Below, in pieces: positions 1-9,149 of a stretch of 64,000 bases of DNA. The stretch spans positions 744,001 through 808,000 of the forward strand of contig NZ_CP033917.1 of the NCBI RefSeq assembly GCF_003815655.1. Direction: 5' to 3'. Each line of letters starts with the position of its first letter. Within the stretch, counting starts at the first letter, position 1. Below the pieces are notes generated by a model. It was not told the DNA's origin. It saw nothing but the letters and a program-made list of their open reading frames with translations, and ran no database searches. This DNA comes from Chryseobacterium sp. G0201. Lineage in GTDB: Bacteria; Bacteroidota; Bacteroidia; Flavobacteriales; Weeksellaceae. A program made the translations under genes and the position numbers.

Positions 1-929
1 TAATGACGTTAGGAGATAGTGCAATCGACACTACTATCGAAGTTATTCCTTCAGGATCTTTAGGATTAGATATCGCTTTAGGCGTTGGTGGTTATCCTAG
101 AGGAAGAATCATTGAGATCTACGGACCTGAATCTTCAGGTAAAACAACTTTAACGCTTCACGCGATTGCAGAAGCTCAGAAAGCAGGCGGAATTGCTGCA
201 TTTATCGATGCAGAGCACGCTTTTGACAGAGGGTATGCAGGAAAACTAGGAATTGATCTTGAAAACTTGATCATTTCTCAACCGGACAATGGTGAACAGG
301 CTTTAGAAATTGCTGACAACCTGATCCGTTCAGGAGCAATTGACATTGTGGTAATTGACTCAGTAGCTGCCTTGACTCCAAAAGCAGAGATCGAAGGTGA
401 AATGGGAGATTCTAAAATGGGTCTTCATGCAAGATTGATGTCTCAGGCGTTGAGAAAATTGACTGCAACTATTTCTAGAACAAAATGTACCGTAATTTTC
501 ATCAACCAGTTGAGAGAAAAAATCGGTGTAATGTTCGGAAACCCTGAAACGACAACGGGTGGTAACGCATTGAAATTCTATGCTTCTGTAAGAGTTGACA
601 TCAGAAAAGCAAGTGCACCTATCAAAAACGGAGACGAAGCTGTAGGAAGCCGTGTAAAAGTGAAAATTGTGAAAAACAAAGTTGCTCCACCTTTCAAAAT
701 GGCAGAATTCGACATTATGTACGGTGAAGGTGTTTCTAAAACAGGAGAAATCCTTGATGCTGCAGTAGATATGGGAATTGTGAAGAAAAGTGGTTCTTGG
801 TTCAGCTACGGCGAAACTAAGCTAGGGCAAGGTCGTGATGCTGTAAGAGATCTATTAAAAGACAATCCTGAGCTTTCTGAGGAATTAGAAAACAAAATCA
901 AAGAAGAATTGAAAAATAAGGCTAACTAA
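1..929 (+). CDS. recA: Recombinase A, 5'-truncated by window edge
   Basis: ATP-dependent strand-exchange protein of homologous recombination, which also triggers LexA-type cleavage in the SOS response. The visible 308 residues begin at an internal Met; RecA usually has about 40 more N-terminal residues, and the reading frame is open to the first base, so the true start lies outside the window. Visible motifs are the Walker A loop GPESSGKTT, the Walker B strand [10 protein letters not shown], the catalytic-region INQLREKIG, and the L2-loop region [13 protein letters not shown]. The C-terminus ends in the usual lysine/glutamate-rich tail. A strong hairpin terminator follows. Identification is secure from motif order and spacing. 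Confidence 0.97.
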   Translation, partial: MTLGDSAIDTTIEVIPSGSLGLDIALGVGGYPRGRIIEIYGPESSGKTTLTLHAIAEAQKAGGIAAFIDAEHAFDRGYAGKLGIDLENLIISQPDNGEQALEIADNLIRSGAIDIVVIDSVAALTPKAEIEGEMGDSKMGLHARLMSQALRKLTATISRTKCTVIFINQLREKIGVMFGNPETTTGGNALKFYASVRVDIRKASAPIKNGDEAVGSRVKVKIVKNKVAPPFKMAEFDIMYGEGVSKTGEILDAAVDMGIVKKSGSWFSYGETKLGQGRDAVRDLLKDNPELSEELENKIKEELKNKAN

Positions 930-947
930 GTTTTTCAATAAAAAATA

Positions 948-980
948 AAAATCGGCGGAGCTAAAAGCTCCGCCGATTTT
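948..980. terminator. Bidirectional terminator between recA and the S9 peptidase gene
   Basis: Perfect 14-bp inverted repeat (948-961 and 967-980, core CGGCGGAGC) with a 5-base loop and A/T tracts on both sides. It sits between two convergent genes and probably ends both transcripts. Confidence 0.85.
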
Positions 981-988
981 GTTATTAA

Positions 989-3886
989 TTAAGGCTTTTC
1001 GTCTGTTAACTCAAAGCCCCAATCTTTTCCTTTTTGCGTGGCAGGAACTCCTTTTACCATCCAAGCCGGAGCTTTAGCATCTTTAAGATAATAATCAAAA
1101 AACTGCTGTTCACGGATTTGGATATCTTTTCTGTTCTGGCGTTTTATAAGATTATGGTCGTCACCATTATAATTCAGAAGCCAAACCGGTTTTCCGAGAC
1201 GGCGTAATGCAGTAAACATTTCAATTCCCTGATACCAAGGCACAGCTCCATCTTTATCATTACTCATAATGACTACCGGAGTTTTCACCTTATCAATCGT
1301 AAAAAGTGGTGAATTTTTAATATAAAGTTCCGGTGCTTCCCATAGATTTTTCCCTAATCTGCTCTGCGATTTTTCATACTGAAATTGGCGATTCATTCCT
1401 GAAGACCAACGGATTCCTCCATAAGCAGAAGTCATATTGACGACCGGTGCACCACTCCATGCTGCAGCGTACATATCGGTATGAGCAATAAGATAAGCTA
1501 CCTGATAGCCACCCCAGCTTTGTCCCTGAATTCCTATTTTTGTGCCATCTACCCAAGAATTTTGTTTCAACTTTTCAACTCCGGAATTAATGTATTCCAT
1601 CGCAGATTCTCCAGGTAAACCATCGGTATAAGAAATATCAGGGGTGAAAACCAAATATCCGTTGCTCACAAAATAAGAGATATTCAATCTTGAAGGCGTT
1701 GGAGCCGGAGCTATATAACGATTCAGATTATCAGAAAGCTTTTCATAGAAATAGACGATCATAGGATATTTTTTATTCGGGTCAAAATTTTCCGGTTTGT
1801 ACAAAACTCCTGTAGATGTATTTCCTTTTGACGTTGTCCAGTGTATTAATTCGTCAGTTCCCCAATTGAAAAGCTTTTGCTGTGGATTGGTATCACTCAG
1901 CTTTTCTTGTTTAGAGAAATCCGATGTCGCAAAAATATTGGGAGAATCGGTGTATGATTCTTTAGTTAAAATATATTCCTCTGCATTTTTCGCTTTTTGA
2001 AGCGTTTTGTATCCCCAGACATTTTCCATTTGAATCTTTATAGGATCAGCGTTCGAATGAATAGATGTTTTAAAAATTCCGTTCGCTTTGGATGTATTAT
2101 CAAAAGCAGATAAATAAATAGAAGATTTTCGGTTTAAGCTTTTAATATCTTTGTCTAAATCGTACGTATCAAATGTTATTTTATTTTTTCGTCCAAATCC
2201 GTTCGTGATATTTCTTGGCTTTTTTGAGTCGTTCAGGAAAAACTCCCAAAGATCATAGCGGTCTCTGATAATCACAGATTCATCATTATCTGTCCAAGAT
2301 GCAATCCCATACGGATCAGGAAAATCCGGCATATCAAACTCCTCATCCACGAAAGAAACCGATAATTCGTTATTGAGAGGAAGTATTTGTTTTGTTTTCA
2401 CATTATAGCTGAACCACTTCCCTTTTTCTCTGTCGAAAATGACAACAAATTTTCCAAGCGGAGATACAGCAACCGAGCCGTTCAGATTTTTAATAATCTC
2501 TGTTCTTTCACCTGTTTTATTATCAATAAGGAAATACGTCTTCTTTGTTGAACCTTCCCATTGCGAAGAAATACGGTTGTTCAAACTGGTAATACCCAAC
2601 GCAAATTCGGCATTTCCTTCATTTACCAATCGTAAAGTATCCAAATCCTCTCCATCGATATTTCTGAAGAAATTTGGTTTTTCGGTTTGCATTACTGCTG
2701 CATAAGATTTTTTCAGATCATTTTTCAATTCCTTTAGCTGTACTGTTTGCAGATAATCATCTTTATAATTCCAAATATCCACCACAGCATGATCATTTGC
2801 AATCATTGCAGTATCTTTTGCTATAGGCTTTGGAGCTACTCCAAAGTACAGCTGCTTACCATTTTTGCTGAATTTTGGGAACCTATTTTCAGAAATTACC
2901 CAATTCTTCTTCATTTGCACATTATCATTGGCGAGAATTTCCTTTTTATTGTTTTTAAAATTAAAATAGTACAATTGATACAGTTTCACCAAATCATTCT
3001 GTGCAGAAAAAGTCGCTACAAATGCCAGCTGATTTCCTTCTTCATCAAAAGACAATTGTGAAAAATCGCCTTCCATTTCAGAAATTTTATTTACAGCTCC
3101 AGTTTGTAAATTAAGTACCTGTACAGTTTGAAGCGTATATTTCTTTGGCTTTGATTTGTCGGTAACTTTTTTATCTGCAGATTTATCATCTAAAGAATCT
3201 TTCTTCTCTTTTTTATCTTTATTAGCTTTTTCTTCCGGTTTTTTGGTCACAAAAACGAGTTGTTTCCCATTGTTACTGAATTCATAGCGGAAAACATTAT
3301 CATATGTTGTACTTTTTCCATCTAAAAGATTTCGTACTACCAACTGCAAAGGTTTTGCATTTTTATCGTCGTCTTTCTTTTCGTCTCCATCTTCTTTATC
3401 AGAAGCATCATCCGAAGATTTGTCTTTCATATTTTCTAAAAGATAAGCGACATAAGAACCTCCTTTTTCAGGAATTTTAAAACCTTTTACATTAGGAATT
3501 TTCTCCGTTTTACCACTCGAAAAATCAACGATGGCAAGACTGTCTTTTGTTAGTTTATTCTGTTTTAATTTTTTATCCTTTACCGCTTTTATATCTTTAT
3601 ATAAAGGGCGGATTTGAAAAACACCAAACCTTGAATCATTTGTAAATTCTACTTTCGTTCCTCTAGGAAACTTCTTCGAATTTTTATTTTTAACAGAATA
3701 TAAAAAAAGATTAGGATTTCCTTCCTGAGCATCTACAGAATAAGCAATCCACTTTCCATCATTTGAGATTTTTCTTGAACCTATATTTTGCCAACTGTCG
3801 TAAACAGAATGGTCTAAAGGCTTTTTCTGTCCATACATAAAACAGGTCATGATGAGCAGAATAAAAACTGTACATTTCAACTTCAT
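989..3886 (-). CDS. Secreted S9 family prolyl-oligopeptidase-type serine peptidase
   Basis: 965-residue predicted secreted peptidase. The N-terminus is a signal peptide (MKLKCTVFILLIMTCFMYGQ). The first ~650 residues look like a WD/beta-propeller region; the last ~270 form the alpha/beta-hydrolase domain with nucleophile motif GQSWGGYQ (Ser near residue 790), an acid in SNDKDGAVP (about 880) and His in GDDHNL (about 910). This layout is that of the dipeptidyl-peptidase/acylaminoacyl-peptidase branch of family S9, which release short peptides from oligopeptides in the periplasm. Two lysine/aspartate/serine-rich low-complexity stretches (about residues 155-180 and 215-250) interrupt the propeller and are unusual. 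It is monocistronic and convergent with recA. Exact substrate is not predictable. Confidence 0.88.
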   Translation of the reverse strand: MKLKCTVFILLIMTCFMYGQKKPLDHSVYDSWQNIGSRKISNDGKWIAYSVDAQEGNPNLFLYSVKNKNSKKFPRGTKVEFTNDSRFGVFQIRPLYKDIKAVKDKKLKQNKLTKDSLAIVDFSSGKTEKIPNVKGFKIPEKGGSYVAYLLENMKDKSSDDASDKEDGDEKKDDDKNAKPLQLVVRNLLDGKSTTYDNVFRYEFSNNGKQLVFVTKKPEEKANKDKKEKKDSLDDKSADKKVTDKSKPKKYTLQTVQVLNLQTGAVNKISEMEGDFSQLSFDEEGNQLAFVATFSAQNDLVKLYQLYYFNFKNNKKEILANDNVQMKKNWVISENRFPKFSKNGKQLYFGVAPKPIAKDTAMIANDHAVVDIWNYKDDYLQTVQLKELKNDLKKSYAAVMQTEKPNFFRNIDGEDLDTLRLVNEGNAEFALGITSLNNRISSQWEGSTKKTYFLIDNKTGERTEIIKNLNGSVAVSPLGKFVVIFDREKGKWFSYNVKTKQILPLNNELSVSFVDEEFDMPDFPDPYGIASWTDNDESVIIRDRYDLWEFFLNDSKKPRNITNGFGRKNKITFDTYDLDKDIKSLNRKSSIYLSAFDNTSKANGIFKTSIHSNADPIKIQMENVWGYKTLQKAKNAEEYILTKESYTDSPNIFATSDFSKQEKLSDTNPQQKLFNWGTDELIHWTTSKGNTSTGVLYKPENFDPNKKYPMIVYFYEKLSDNLNRYIAPAPTPSRLNISYFVSNGYLVFTPDISYTDGLPGESAMEYINSGVEKLKQNSWVDGTKIGIQGQSWGGYQVAYLIAHTDMYAAAWSGAPVVNMTSAYGGIRWSSGMNRQFQYEKSQSRLGKNLWEAPELYIKNSPLFTIDKVKTPVVIMSNDKDGAVPWYQGIEMFTALRRLGKPVWLLNYNGDDHNLIKRQNRKDIQIREQQFFDYYLKDAKAPAWMVKGVPATQKGKDWGFELTDEKP

Positions 3887-4184
3887 TATTAAATAATTTT
3901 AAGGATTAAAAATAAGGCATTTCATTGACAAACTTGTCATACGTTATTGTTATTTTGTCGGAAGATAGATAGAAGTTAAAGTGAGTCCTGATATTTTAAT
4001 CTGTGTAAAATTTATTCATTATAGCTTAATAAACCTTTAAATTCAATACTCTTCCAAATAAAAAAGCGCAGCAAACGTCCTTCCTTAAGCTTCCTTCGTT
4101 CAACAAAAAACAATGTCAAAATGTCACTTTTTTTTGTGTGGTATTTTTTTTGTGAAGAATAAAACAAATCAAAACTAAATTATT

Positions 4185-6077
4185 ATGACTAAAGGAAATA
4201 TTAATGTATCTGTGGAAAATATTTTCCCGCTTATCAAGAAATTTCTTTACAGTGATCACGAAATATTCCTGAGAGAATTAATCTCAAATGCAACTGATGC
4301 TACTTTAAAATTAAAACACCTAACAAGCATTGGTGAAGCTAAAGTAGAGTACGGAAATCCGAAGCTTGAAGTGAAAATTGATAAAGAACAAAAAACACTT
4401 CGCATCATCGACCAGGGAATTGGAATGACTGCGGAAGAAGTTGAAAAATACATCAATCAAGTTGCTTTTTCAGGAGCTGAAGAGTTCTTGGAAAAATATA
4501 AAGACACCGCAAAAGATTCAGGAATTATTGGTCATTTCGGACTTGGATTTTACTCAGCGTTCATGGTGGCTGAAAAAGTTGAAATCTTAACTAAATCTTA
4601 CAAAGACGAGCCTGCAGTTCGCTGGATCTGCGACGGAAGCCCGGAATTTACTCTTGAAGAGACAACAGATAAAACTGACAGAGGAACCGAGATCATTCTT
4701 CATATTGCAGAAGATTCTTTAGAATTTTTAGAAGAAGCAAAAATCCGTGAACTGTTATTAAAATATAACAAATTCATGCCTGTTCCTATTAAGTTCGGAA
4801 CAAAAACTCATACCTTACCTTTACCAGAGGACGCTCCGGAAGATGCTGTTGCTGAAACTGAAGAAGTTGACAACATCATCAACAACCCAACTCCGGCATG
4901 GACAGTTGCTCCAAGCGATTTAACGAGTGAAGATTACATGTCATTCTATCACGAGTTGTATCCAATGCAGTTTGAGGAGCCTTTATTTAATATTCATTTG
5001 AATGTTGATTATCCTTTCAACCTGACGGGGATTTTATTCTTCCCGAAATTGAGCAACAATTTAAATATAGAAAAAGATAAAATTCAATTATATCAAAATC
5101 AGGTGTACGTAACAGATGAAGTAAAAGGTATCGTTCCAGATTTCTTGATGCTTCTTCGTGGAGTAATTGATTCTCCGGATATTCCGTTGAACGTTTCCCG
5201 TTCTTACCTTCAGGCGGACGGTGCCGTAAAGAAAATTTCGTCTTACATTACTAAAAAAGTTGCCGACAAAATGGCTTCTTTAATTAATGAAAACCGTGCT
5301 GATTACGAACAAAAATGGAATGACATTAAAATTGTTATCGAATACGGAATTGTAACTGAAGAAAAATTTGCAGAAAAGGCAGACAAATTCACGCTATATC
5401 CTACAACTGACGGAAAATATTTCCTTTGGAATGAATTAGAAGAAAAACTGAAGCCTACACAAACTGATAAAGATGGTAATTTGATCATTCTTTATGCTTC
5501 TAATGCGGATGAACAACACAGCTACATTCAGTCTGCGAAAGATAAAGGATATGAAGTTCTTCTTTTAGATTCTCATATAATTCCTCACGTGATTCAAAAA
5601 TTGGAATCTTCTAAGGAGAAAATTTCATTTGCAAGAGTAGATGCTGATCACGTAAATAATCTGATCAAAAAGGACGAACCAACTATTTCTAAATTAAATG
5701 AAACTGAAAAAGAATCATTAAAAAAGAATGTGGAAGAAGCAGTTAATGATAAAAAATTCACTGTTCAGCTGGAAGATTTAGACAGCAATGATGCTCCGTT
5801 CACGATCACTCAGCCCGAGTTTATGAGAAGAATGAAGGATATGCAGGCAACCGGCGGTGGCGGAATGTTTGGAATGGGTAATTTCCCTGAAATGTATAAT
5901 TTGGTTGTAAATTCTAATAGTGAATTTGCAAATCAGATCTTAAAAACTGAAAATGCAGAAGAAAAAGAAGGATTAGTAAAACATGCTTTAGATTTGGCTA
6001 AACTTTCTCAAAACTTATTGAAAGGAAAAGATCTTACCGATTTTATCCAGAGAAGCTATAAGCAACTAGAAAAATAG
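4185..6077 (+). CDS. htpG: Hsp90 family molecular chaperone HtpG
   Basis: ATP-dependent cytosolic chaperone of 630 residues, the usual bacterial length. The GHKL ATPase fold is shown by the N-box (LRELISNATDA), the Asp motif IIDQGIGMT and the lid/G2 motif GHFGLGFYSAFMV. The middle domain carries the conserved catalytic arginine region LNVSRSYLQ. There is no C-terminal MEEVD, as expected for bacteria. A ~300-bp AT-rich intergenic region precedes the gene and a strong terminator follows, so it appears to be a single-gene transcript. No CIRCE-like element was noticed upstream. Confidence 0.96.
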   Translation: MTKGNINVSVENIFPLIKKFLYSDHEIFLRELISNATDATLKLKHLTSIGEAKVEYGNPKLEVKIDKEQKTLRIIDQGIGMTAEEVEKYINQVAFSGAEEFLEKYKDTAKDSGIIGHFGLGFYSAFMVAEKVEILTKSYKDEPAVRWICDGSPEFTLEETTDKTDRGTEIILHIAEDSLEFLEEAKIRELLLKYNKFMPVPIKFGTKTHTLPLPEDAPEDAVAETEEVDNIINNPTPAWTVAPSDLTSEDYMSFYHELYPMQFEEPLFNIHLNVDYPFNLTGILFFPKLSNNLNIEKDKIQLYQNQVYVTDEVKGIVPDFLMLLRGVIDSPDIPLNVSRSYLQADGAVKKISSYITKKVADKMASLINENRADYEQKWNDIKIVIEYGIVTEEKFAEKADKFTLYPTTDGKYFLWNELEEKLKPTQTDKDGNLIILYASNADEQHSYIQSAKDKGYEVLLLDSHIIPHVIQKLESSKEKISFARVDADHVNNLIKKDEPTISKLNETEKESLKKNVEEAVNDKKFTVQLEDLDSNDAPFTITQPEFMRRMKDMQATGGGGMFGMGNFPEMYNLVVNSNSEFANQILKTENAEEKEGLVKHALDLAKLSQNLLKGKDLTDFIQRSYKQLEK

Positions 6078-6096
6078 TTTAATTCATTATATTGTG

Positions 6097-6132
6097 GTTT
6101 CGGGTCGACTTTGTCGACCCGAAACTTTTTTT
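6097..6132 (+). terminator. Rho-independent terminator of htpG
   Basis: Perfect 13-bp stem (6097-6109 with 6113-6125, core GGGTCGAC) with a TTT loop followed directly by a run of seven T. Confidence 0.88.
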
Positions 6133-6302
6133 ATTTCGTTGATGTTTTACGCTGGGTTAAGTCGCCACTTTGTTGCTCTAATTGTATTAAAGTATTTCTA
6201 TTCCACTCAGCCTAACACGTGAAATCATCACGCAAAAACATTTAGTATTAGAAAGATCAGGAGCGGAGTCGAAGCCTTAACTTATAACTCATCATTAATA
6301 AT

Positions 6303-6599
6303 TTATAACTCTGTTATCGGATCCCAAAATAGTTTTTTAAAATTTTTAATTCTGAAATTTTCTACTTCAATTCCTTCTGCTTCTAATTTGACTTGAAATT
6401 CCGGAACGGATAAAGTTCCTGAACTGGAAATAACACGATGAGCCGGAACATCTTTCGGGCAACCTCCCATTGCTTTTCCGACATGGCGGGAATGATTGGG
6501 GTAACCGACTGCTTTTGCAATCGCTCCGTAGCTTGTTACTCTTCCTTTGGGAACGAGCTTGGTAATTTCCCAGACTTGTTGTTTGAATATTTCGTCCAT
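6303..6599 (-). CDS. MGMT-like alkyltransferase-like (ATL) DNA-binding protein
   Basis: 98-residue protein with only the C-terminal DNA-binding domain of O6-alkylguanine-DNA alkyltransferase: KGRVTSYGAIAKAVG (recognition helix region with the arginine finger further on) and RHVGKAMGGCP. The alkyl-acceptor motif PCHRV is replaced by PAHRV, so the acceptor cysteine is absent. That is the hallmark of ATL proteins, which bind O6-alkylguanine and hand it to nucleotide excision repair rather than reversing damage themselves (family knowledge). E. coli ATL has Trp at this position; here it is Ala. The gene stands alone between htpG and a repeat-rich spacer. Confidence 0.85.
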   Translation of the reverse strand: MDEIFKQQVWEITKLVPKGRVTSYGAIAKAVGYPNHSRHVGKAMGGCPKDVPAHRVISSSGTLSVPEFQVKLEAEGIEVENFRIKNFKKLFWDPITEL

Positions 6600-6820
6600 T
6601 TTTTTGTTTTTATTTTGAAATGCTTACCTATTTTTAACGCAAAGATCGCAAAGTTTTTTTTTGAAATGTTTGAAAATATTTTTCGTTCGCAAAGGCGTTT
6701 GACTACGTCGAATCTTCGATTTCACTTAGCAAAGTAACGTTTGGATCACCTTATTTTTATTTTTGCATCATTTTTGAACTCTACTTGTTTCAATGATGTT
6801 TCTCATTAAAATATAAAGTT

Positions 6821-6967
6821 ATGAAAAAATCATTTTTTAGACTCGTTAATAAAATTAATAAAGCGATCTTACCGAAATTGAGTAATAAAGATCCGAATAC
6901 ATTGACCAAAGTTCAGAAAGGGATTTTGGCTTATCGATATTTTGTGCTGACCAATTCTCTGGACTGA
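6821..6967 (+). CDS. Small basic protein of 48 residues, possibly conserved
   Basis: ATG-to-TGA frame beginning MKKSFFRLVNKIN and ending LAYRYFVLTNSLD. It is basic and amphipathic, with no signal peptide. The residue pattern (KxLPKL, DPxxLTKxQKGxLAYRYFVL) resembles short uncharacterised proteins I associate with Flavobacteriia, but this cannot be checked here. It is not part of an operon. Support is composition and pattern only, so confidence is moderate. Confidence 0.55.
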   Translation: MKKSFFRLVNKINKAILPKLSNKDPNTLTKVQKGILAYRYFVLTNSLD

Positions 6968-7364
6968 TAGTTCTGCGTGAGGGATATGGAGGGTGTGAGC
7001 GAAGCGAGTAGTGTCCTTCGACAGGCTCAGGACAGGCAGGACACCGAAACGAAGTGGAGCCTGGAGAAGCCTGACCCGAGATTTGGGTTTAGCTTTGGAG
7101 AGGGGCACGCCCATATTTTATATAATTTTTTAACCACAGATTACACGGATTTGCACAGATGTTTGCGTTTTATTTTTTGACAGGATTGATTAAGCAGATT
7201 TTTTTAACACAAATTTTACAAATATTTTTTCACGAATAAACAGAAACATGTGTGTAAATTTCTGAAAATCTGTGGTTAATAAAAATAAAAAAACGCTCCA
7301 AAAAATTGAAGCGTTTGTATATGAGATTCTTCCTTCGTCAAAATGACAAATGAATGAATTTTTC
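6968..7364. other. Gene-free spacer with dispersed-repeat-like motifs
   Basis: About 400 bp without a convincing gene. 6990-7110 is markedly more GC-rich than its surroundings and contains CTTCGACAGGCTCAGGACAG and short inverted repeats (GTGTCC at 7011 with GGACAC at 7039). 7131-7162 contains an ACCACAGATTACACGGATTT-type string. Both look like dispersed intergenic repeats. A terminator for the gene to the right lies at 7280-7316. Confidence 0.5.
7280..7316 (-). terminator. Terminator of the deoxyhypusine-synthase-like gene
   Basis: On the minus strand AAACGCTTC pairs, with one mismatch, with GGAGCGTTT and is followed by a T-rich tract. It lies just beyond the 3' end of the minus-strand gene. 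Confidence 0.6.
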
Positions 7365-8339
7365 TTATGAATTTTCTAAGATGTAAGAGAACATCAATGG
7401 TGCACAGATGGTTGCATCACTTTCAACGATATATTTCGGTGTTGTGATATCTAATTTACCCCAAGTAATTTTCTCGTTCGGAACAGCTCCCGAATACGAA
7501 CCGTAAGATGTTGTAGAATCCGAAATCTGACAGAAATAAGACCAGAACGGAATGTCATGCATTTCCATATCCTGATACAACATTGGCACTACACAGATCG
7601 GGAAATCTCCTGCGATACCTCCACCAATTTGGAAGAATCCAACTCCTTTTCCACCTGAATTTTTAGTGTACCAATCAGCTAAATAAGCCATATATTCGAT
7701 ACCGGATTTCATTGTAGAAAATTGTAATTCTCCTTTGATACAGTAAGAAGTGAAGATATTACCCATGGTAGAATCTTCCCATCCAGGAACTACAATCGGC
7801 AAGTTTTTCTCTGCTGCAGCAATCATCCAAGAATTTTCTCTAGGAATTTCGTAATACTGCTCCAACACTCCTGAAAGGATCATTTTGTACATATATTCAT
7901 GAGGGAAATATCTTTCTCCTTTCGCTTCAGCATCTTTCCAGATCTCAACAATGTGTTTTTGCAATCTTCTGAAAGCCTCTTCTTCGGGGATACAAGTATC
8001 TGTAACTCTGTTCAAGCCTCTTTCTAAAAGTGCCCACTCGTCCTGAGCCGTAAGATCTCTGTAATGCGGAACTCTTTCGTAGTGAGAATGCGCAACCAAA
8101 TTCATTAGATCTTCTTCAAGATTCGCCCCGGTACAAGAGATAAAATCTACTTTATCCTGACGGATCATTTCAGCAAGGATCTTCCCTAATTCAGCAGTAG
8201 ACATCGCTCCTGCCAAAGTAATCATCATTTTTCCACCATCTTTAAGATGTGCAACATACCCTTTAGATGCGTCTACCAATGCAGCTGCATTGAAGTGCAG
8301 GTAATATTTCTCTATAAATTCAGTAATCGGTTTGCTCAT
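7365..8339 (-). CDS. Deoxyhypusine synthase family protein
   Basis: 324-residue cytosolic enzyme of the deoxyhypusine/homospermidine synthase fold, which binds NAD and transfers the aminobutyl group of spermidine. Family signs are the NAD-binding FISCTGANLEEDL, the GGKGVGFFQIGGGIAGDFPI glycine-rich block, and the C-terminal NEKITWGKL, in which the lysine matches the catalytic lysine of true deoxyhypusine synthase. Bacteria lack eIF5A, so the acceptor must differ; a role in polyamine metabolism (homospermidine-type) is an inference. No other polyamine gene is adjacent. The start ATG is followed at once by SKPITEFIEKYY, typical of the family. Confidence 0.87.
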   Translation of the reverse strand: MSKPITEFIEKYYLHFNAAALVDASKGYVAHLKDGGKMMITLAGAMSTAELGKILAEMIRQDKVDFISCTGANLEEDLMNLVAHSHYERVPHYRDLTAQDEWALLERGLNRVTDTCIPEEEAFRRLQKHIVEIWKDAEAKGERYFPHEYMYKMILSGVLEQYYEIPRENSWMIAAAEKNLPIVVPGWEDSTMGNIFTSYCIKGELQFSTMKSGIEYMAYLADWYTKNSGGKGVGFFQIGGGIAGDFPICVVPMLYQDMEMHDIPFWSYFCQISDSTTSYGSYSGAVPNEKITWGKLDITTPKYIVESDATICAPLMFSYILENS

Positions 8340-8365
8340 TATTTTGATTTTTGCAAAGATAAAAC

Positions 8366-9019
8366 TTAAAAACGGAATGTAGCGGCAGCACTTAAAGAAA
8401 CTCTGTGTAAGCCTTCTTTTTGATCTTCCCCGAACTCAATTGTTTGTCCGTTGAACTTCATTTTATTCAATGTTCCGGCTGTTAATCCTACTTTTGGACC
8501 AATTAAAAAGTTCTTGGAAATCTGGTACTGATACGCAAAATTAATCTCTGCTCCCAGATTAGAACCTGTTCCTTTTACATTTCCTGTTTTTGTTGAATAT
8601 GAAATTACTCCTAATCCCATATCAACGAACATTTTATGTCTCGTTGCTTCGCTGAAGTTGGAGATCATCAAAGCAGGACCGAAGAAAGTGATATTATCTT
8701 TTGTTGTAACAGCTGCGGAAACAGGCATTCCGCTCATATCATATCCTAAAAGAAATCCATCACTTGATGCACTGTAATTAGAAAATTTCAATCCAATTGC
8801 TACAATATTTTTTAAATGATAATAGGCAGAAATATCGAAATTCACTCCGCTTTTTAAGCCATTAACATAATCTTTTTCCGCTTTAGTCAAGCCAGGTGTT
8901 GTTTTTGCGGTTCTCCATGCATATCCTACAGAAGGAATGATTGAGATCTTTTCTGTCTGCTGAGCAAAAGAAAGTAAAGAAATTGAAAAAGCTCCTAGGA
9001 GTATTAGTTTTTTTAACAT
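8366..9019 (-). CDS. Outer-membrane beta-barrel protein
   Basis: 217-residue protein with a clear signal peptide (MLKKLILLGAFSISLLSFAQ) and alternating hydrophobic/polar strands ending in a terminal aromatic (TFRF), the signature of small outer-membrane beta-barrels of the porin/OmpA-like superfamily. Strands such as KISIIPSVGYAW and NFLIGPKVGLTAG are visible. It lies 26 bp upstream of the deoxyhypusine-synthase-like gene and may share its transcript. The function is unknown; it could be a structural or adhesin-like surface protein. Confidence 0.75.
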   Translation of the reverse strand: MLKKLILLGAFSISLLSFAQQTEKISIIPSVGYAWRTAKTTPGLTKAEKDYVNGLKSGVNFDISAYYHLKNIVAIGLKFSNYSASSDGFLLGYDMSGMPVSAAVTTKDNITFFGPALMISNFSEATRHKMFVDMGLGVISYSTKTGNVKGTGSNLGAEINFAYQYQISKNFLIGPKVGLTAGTLNKMKFNGQTIEFGEDQKEGLHRVSLSAAATFRF

Positions 9020-9093
9020 TATTTAAAATTTTGGCAAAAATAGCATTTTTATTTATATACTGTTATTATAGCTGATCTCATTTACTTTCAATT

Positions 9094-9125
9094 AAAAAGT
9101 ACAGCTTATGAAGGCTGTACTTTTC
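9094..9125 (-). terminator. Terminator of the GreA/GreB-like gene
   Basis: AAAAGTACAGC (9094-9105 region) pairs with GCTGTACTTTT (9114-9124); the minus-strand copy runs into a T tract. It separates the two minus-strand genes on either side. Confidence 0.75.
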
Positions 9126-9149
9126 TTTGATCTAACAAAATAACAAGAA

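Noticed and set aside
1374..1556. Open frames inside large genes such as the S9 peptidase, tamB and susC loci
   Set aside because: They are reading-frame shadows of the genes on the other strand or frame.
3887..4184. CIRCE-like or sigma32-like control site upstream of htpG
   Set aside because: I searched by eye and found no clear inverted repeat or -33/-7 pair; the region is simply AT-rich.
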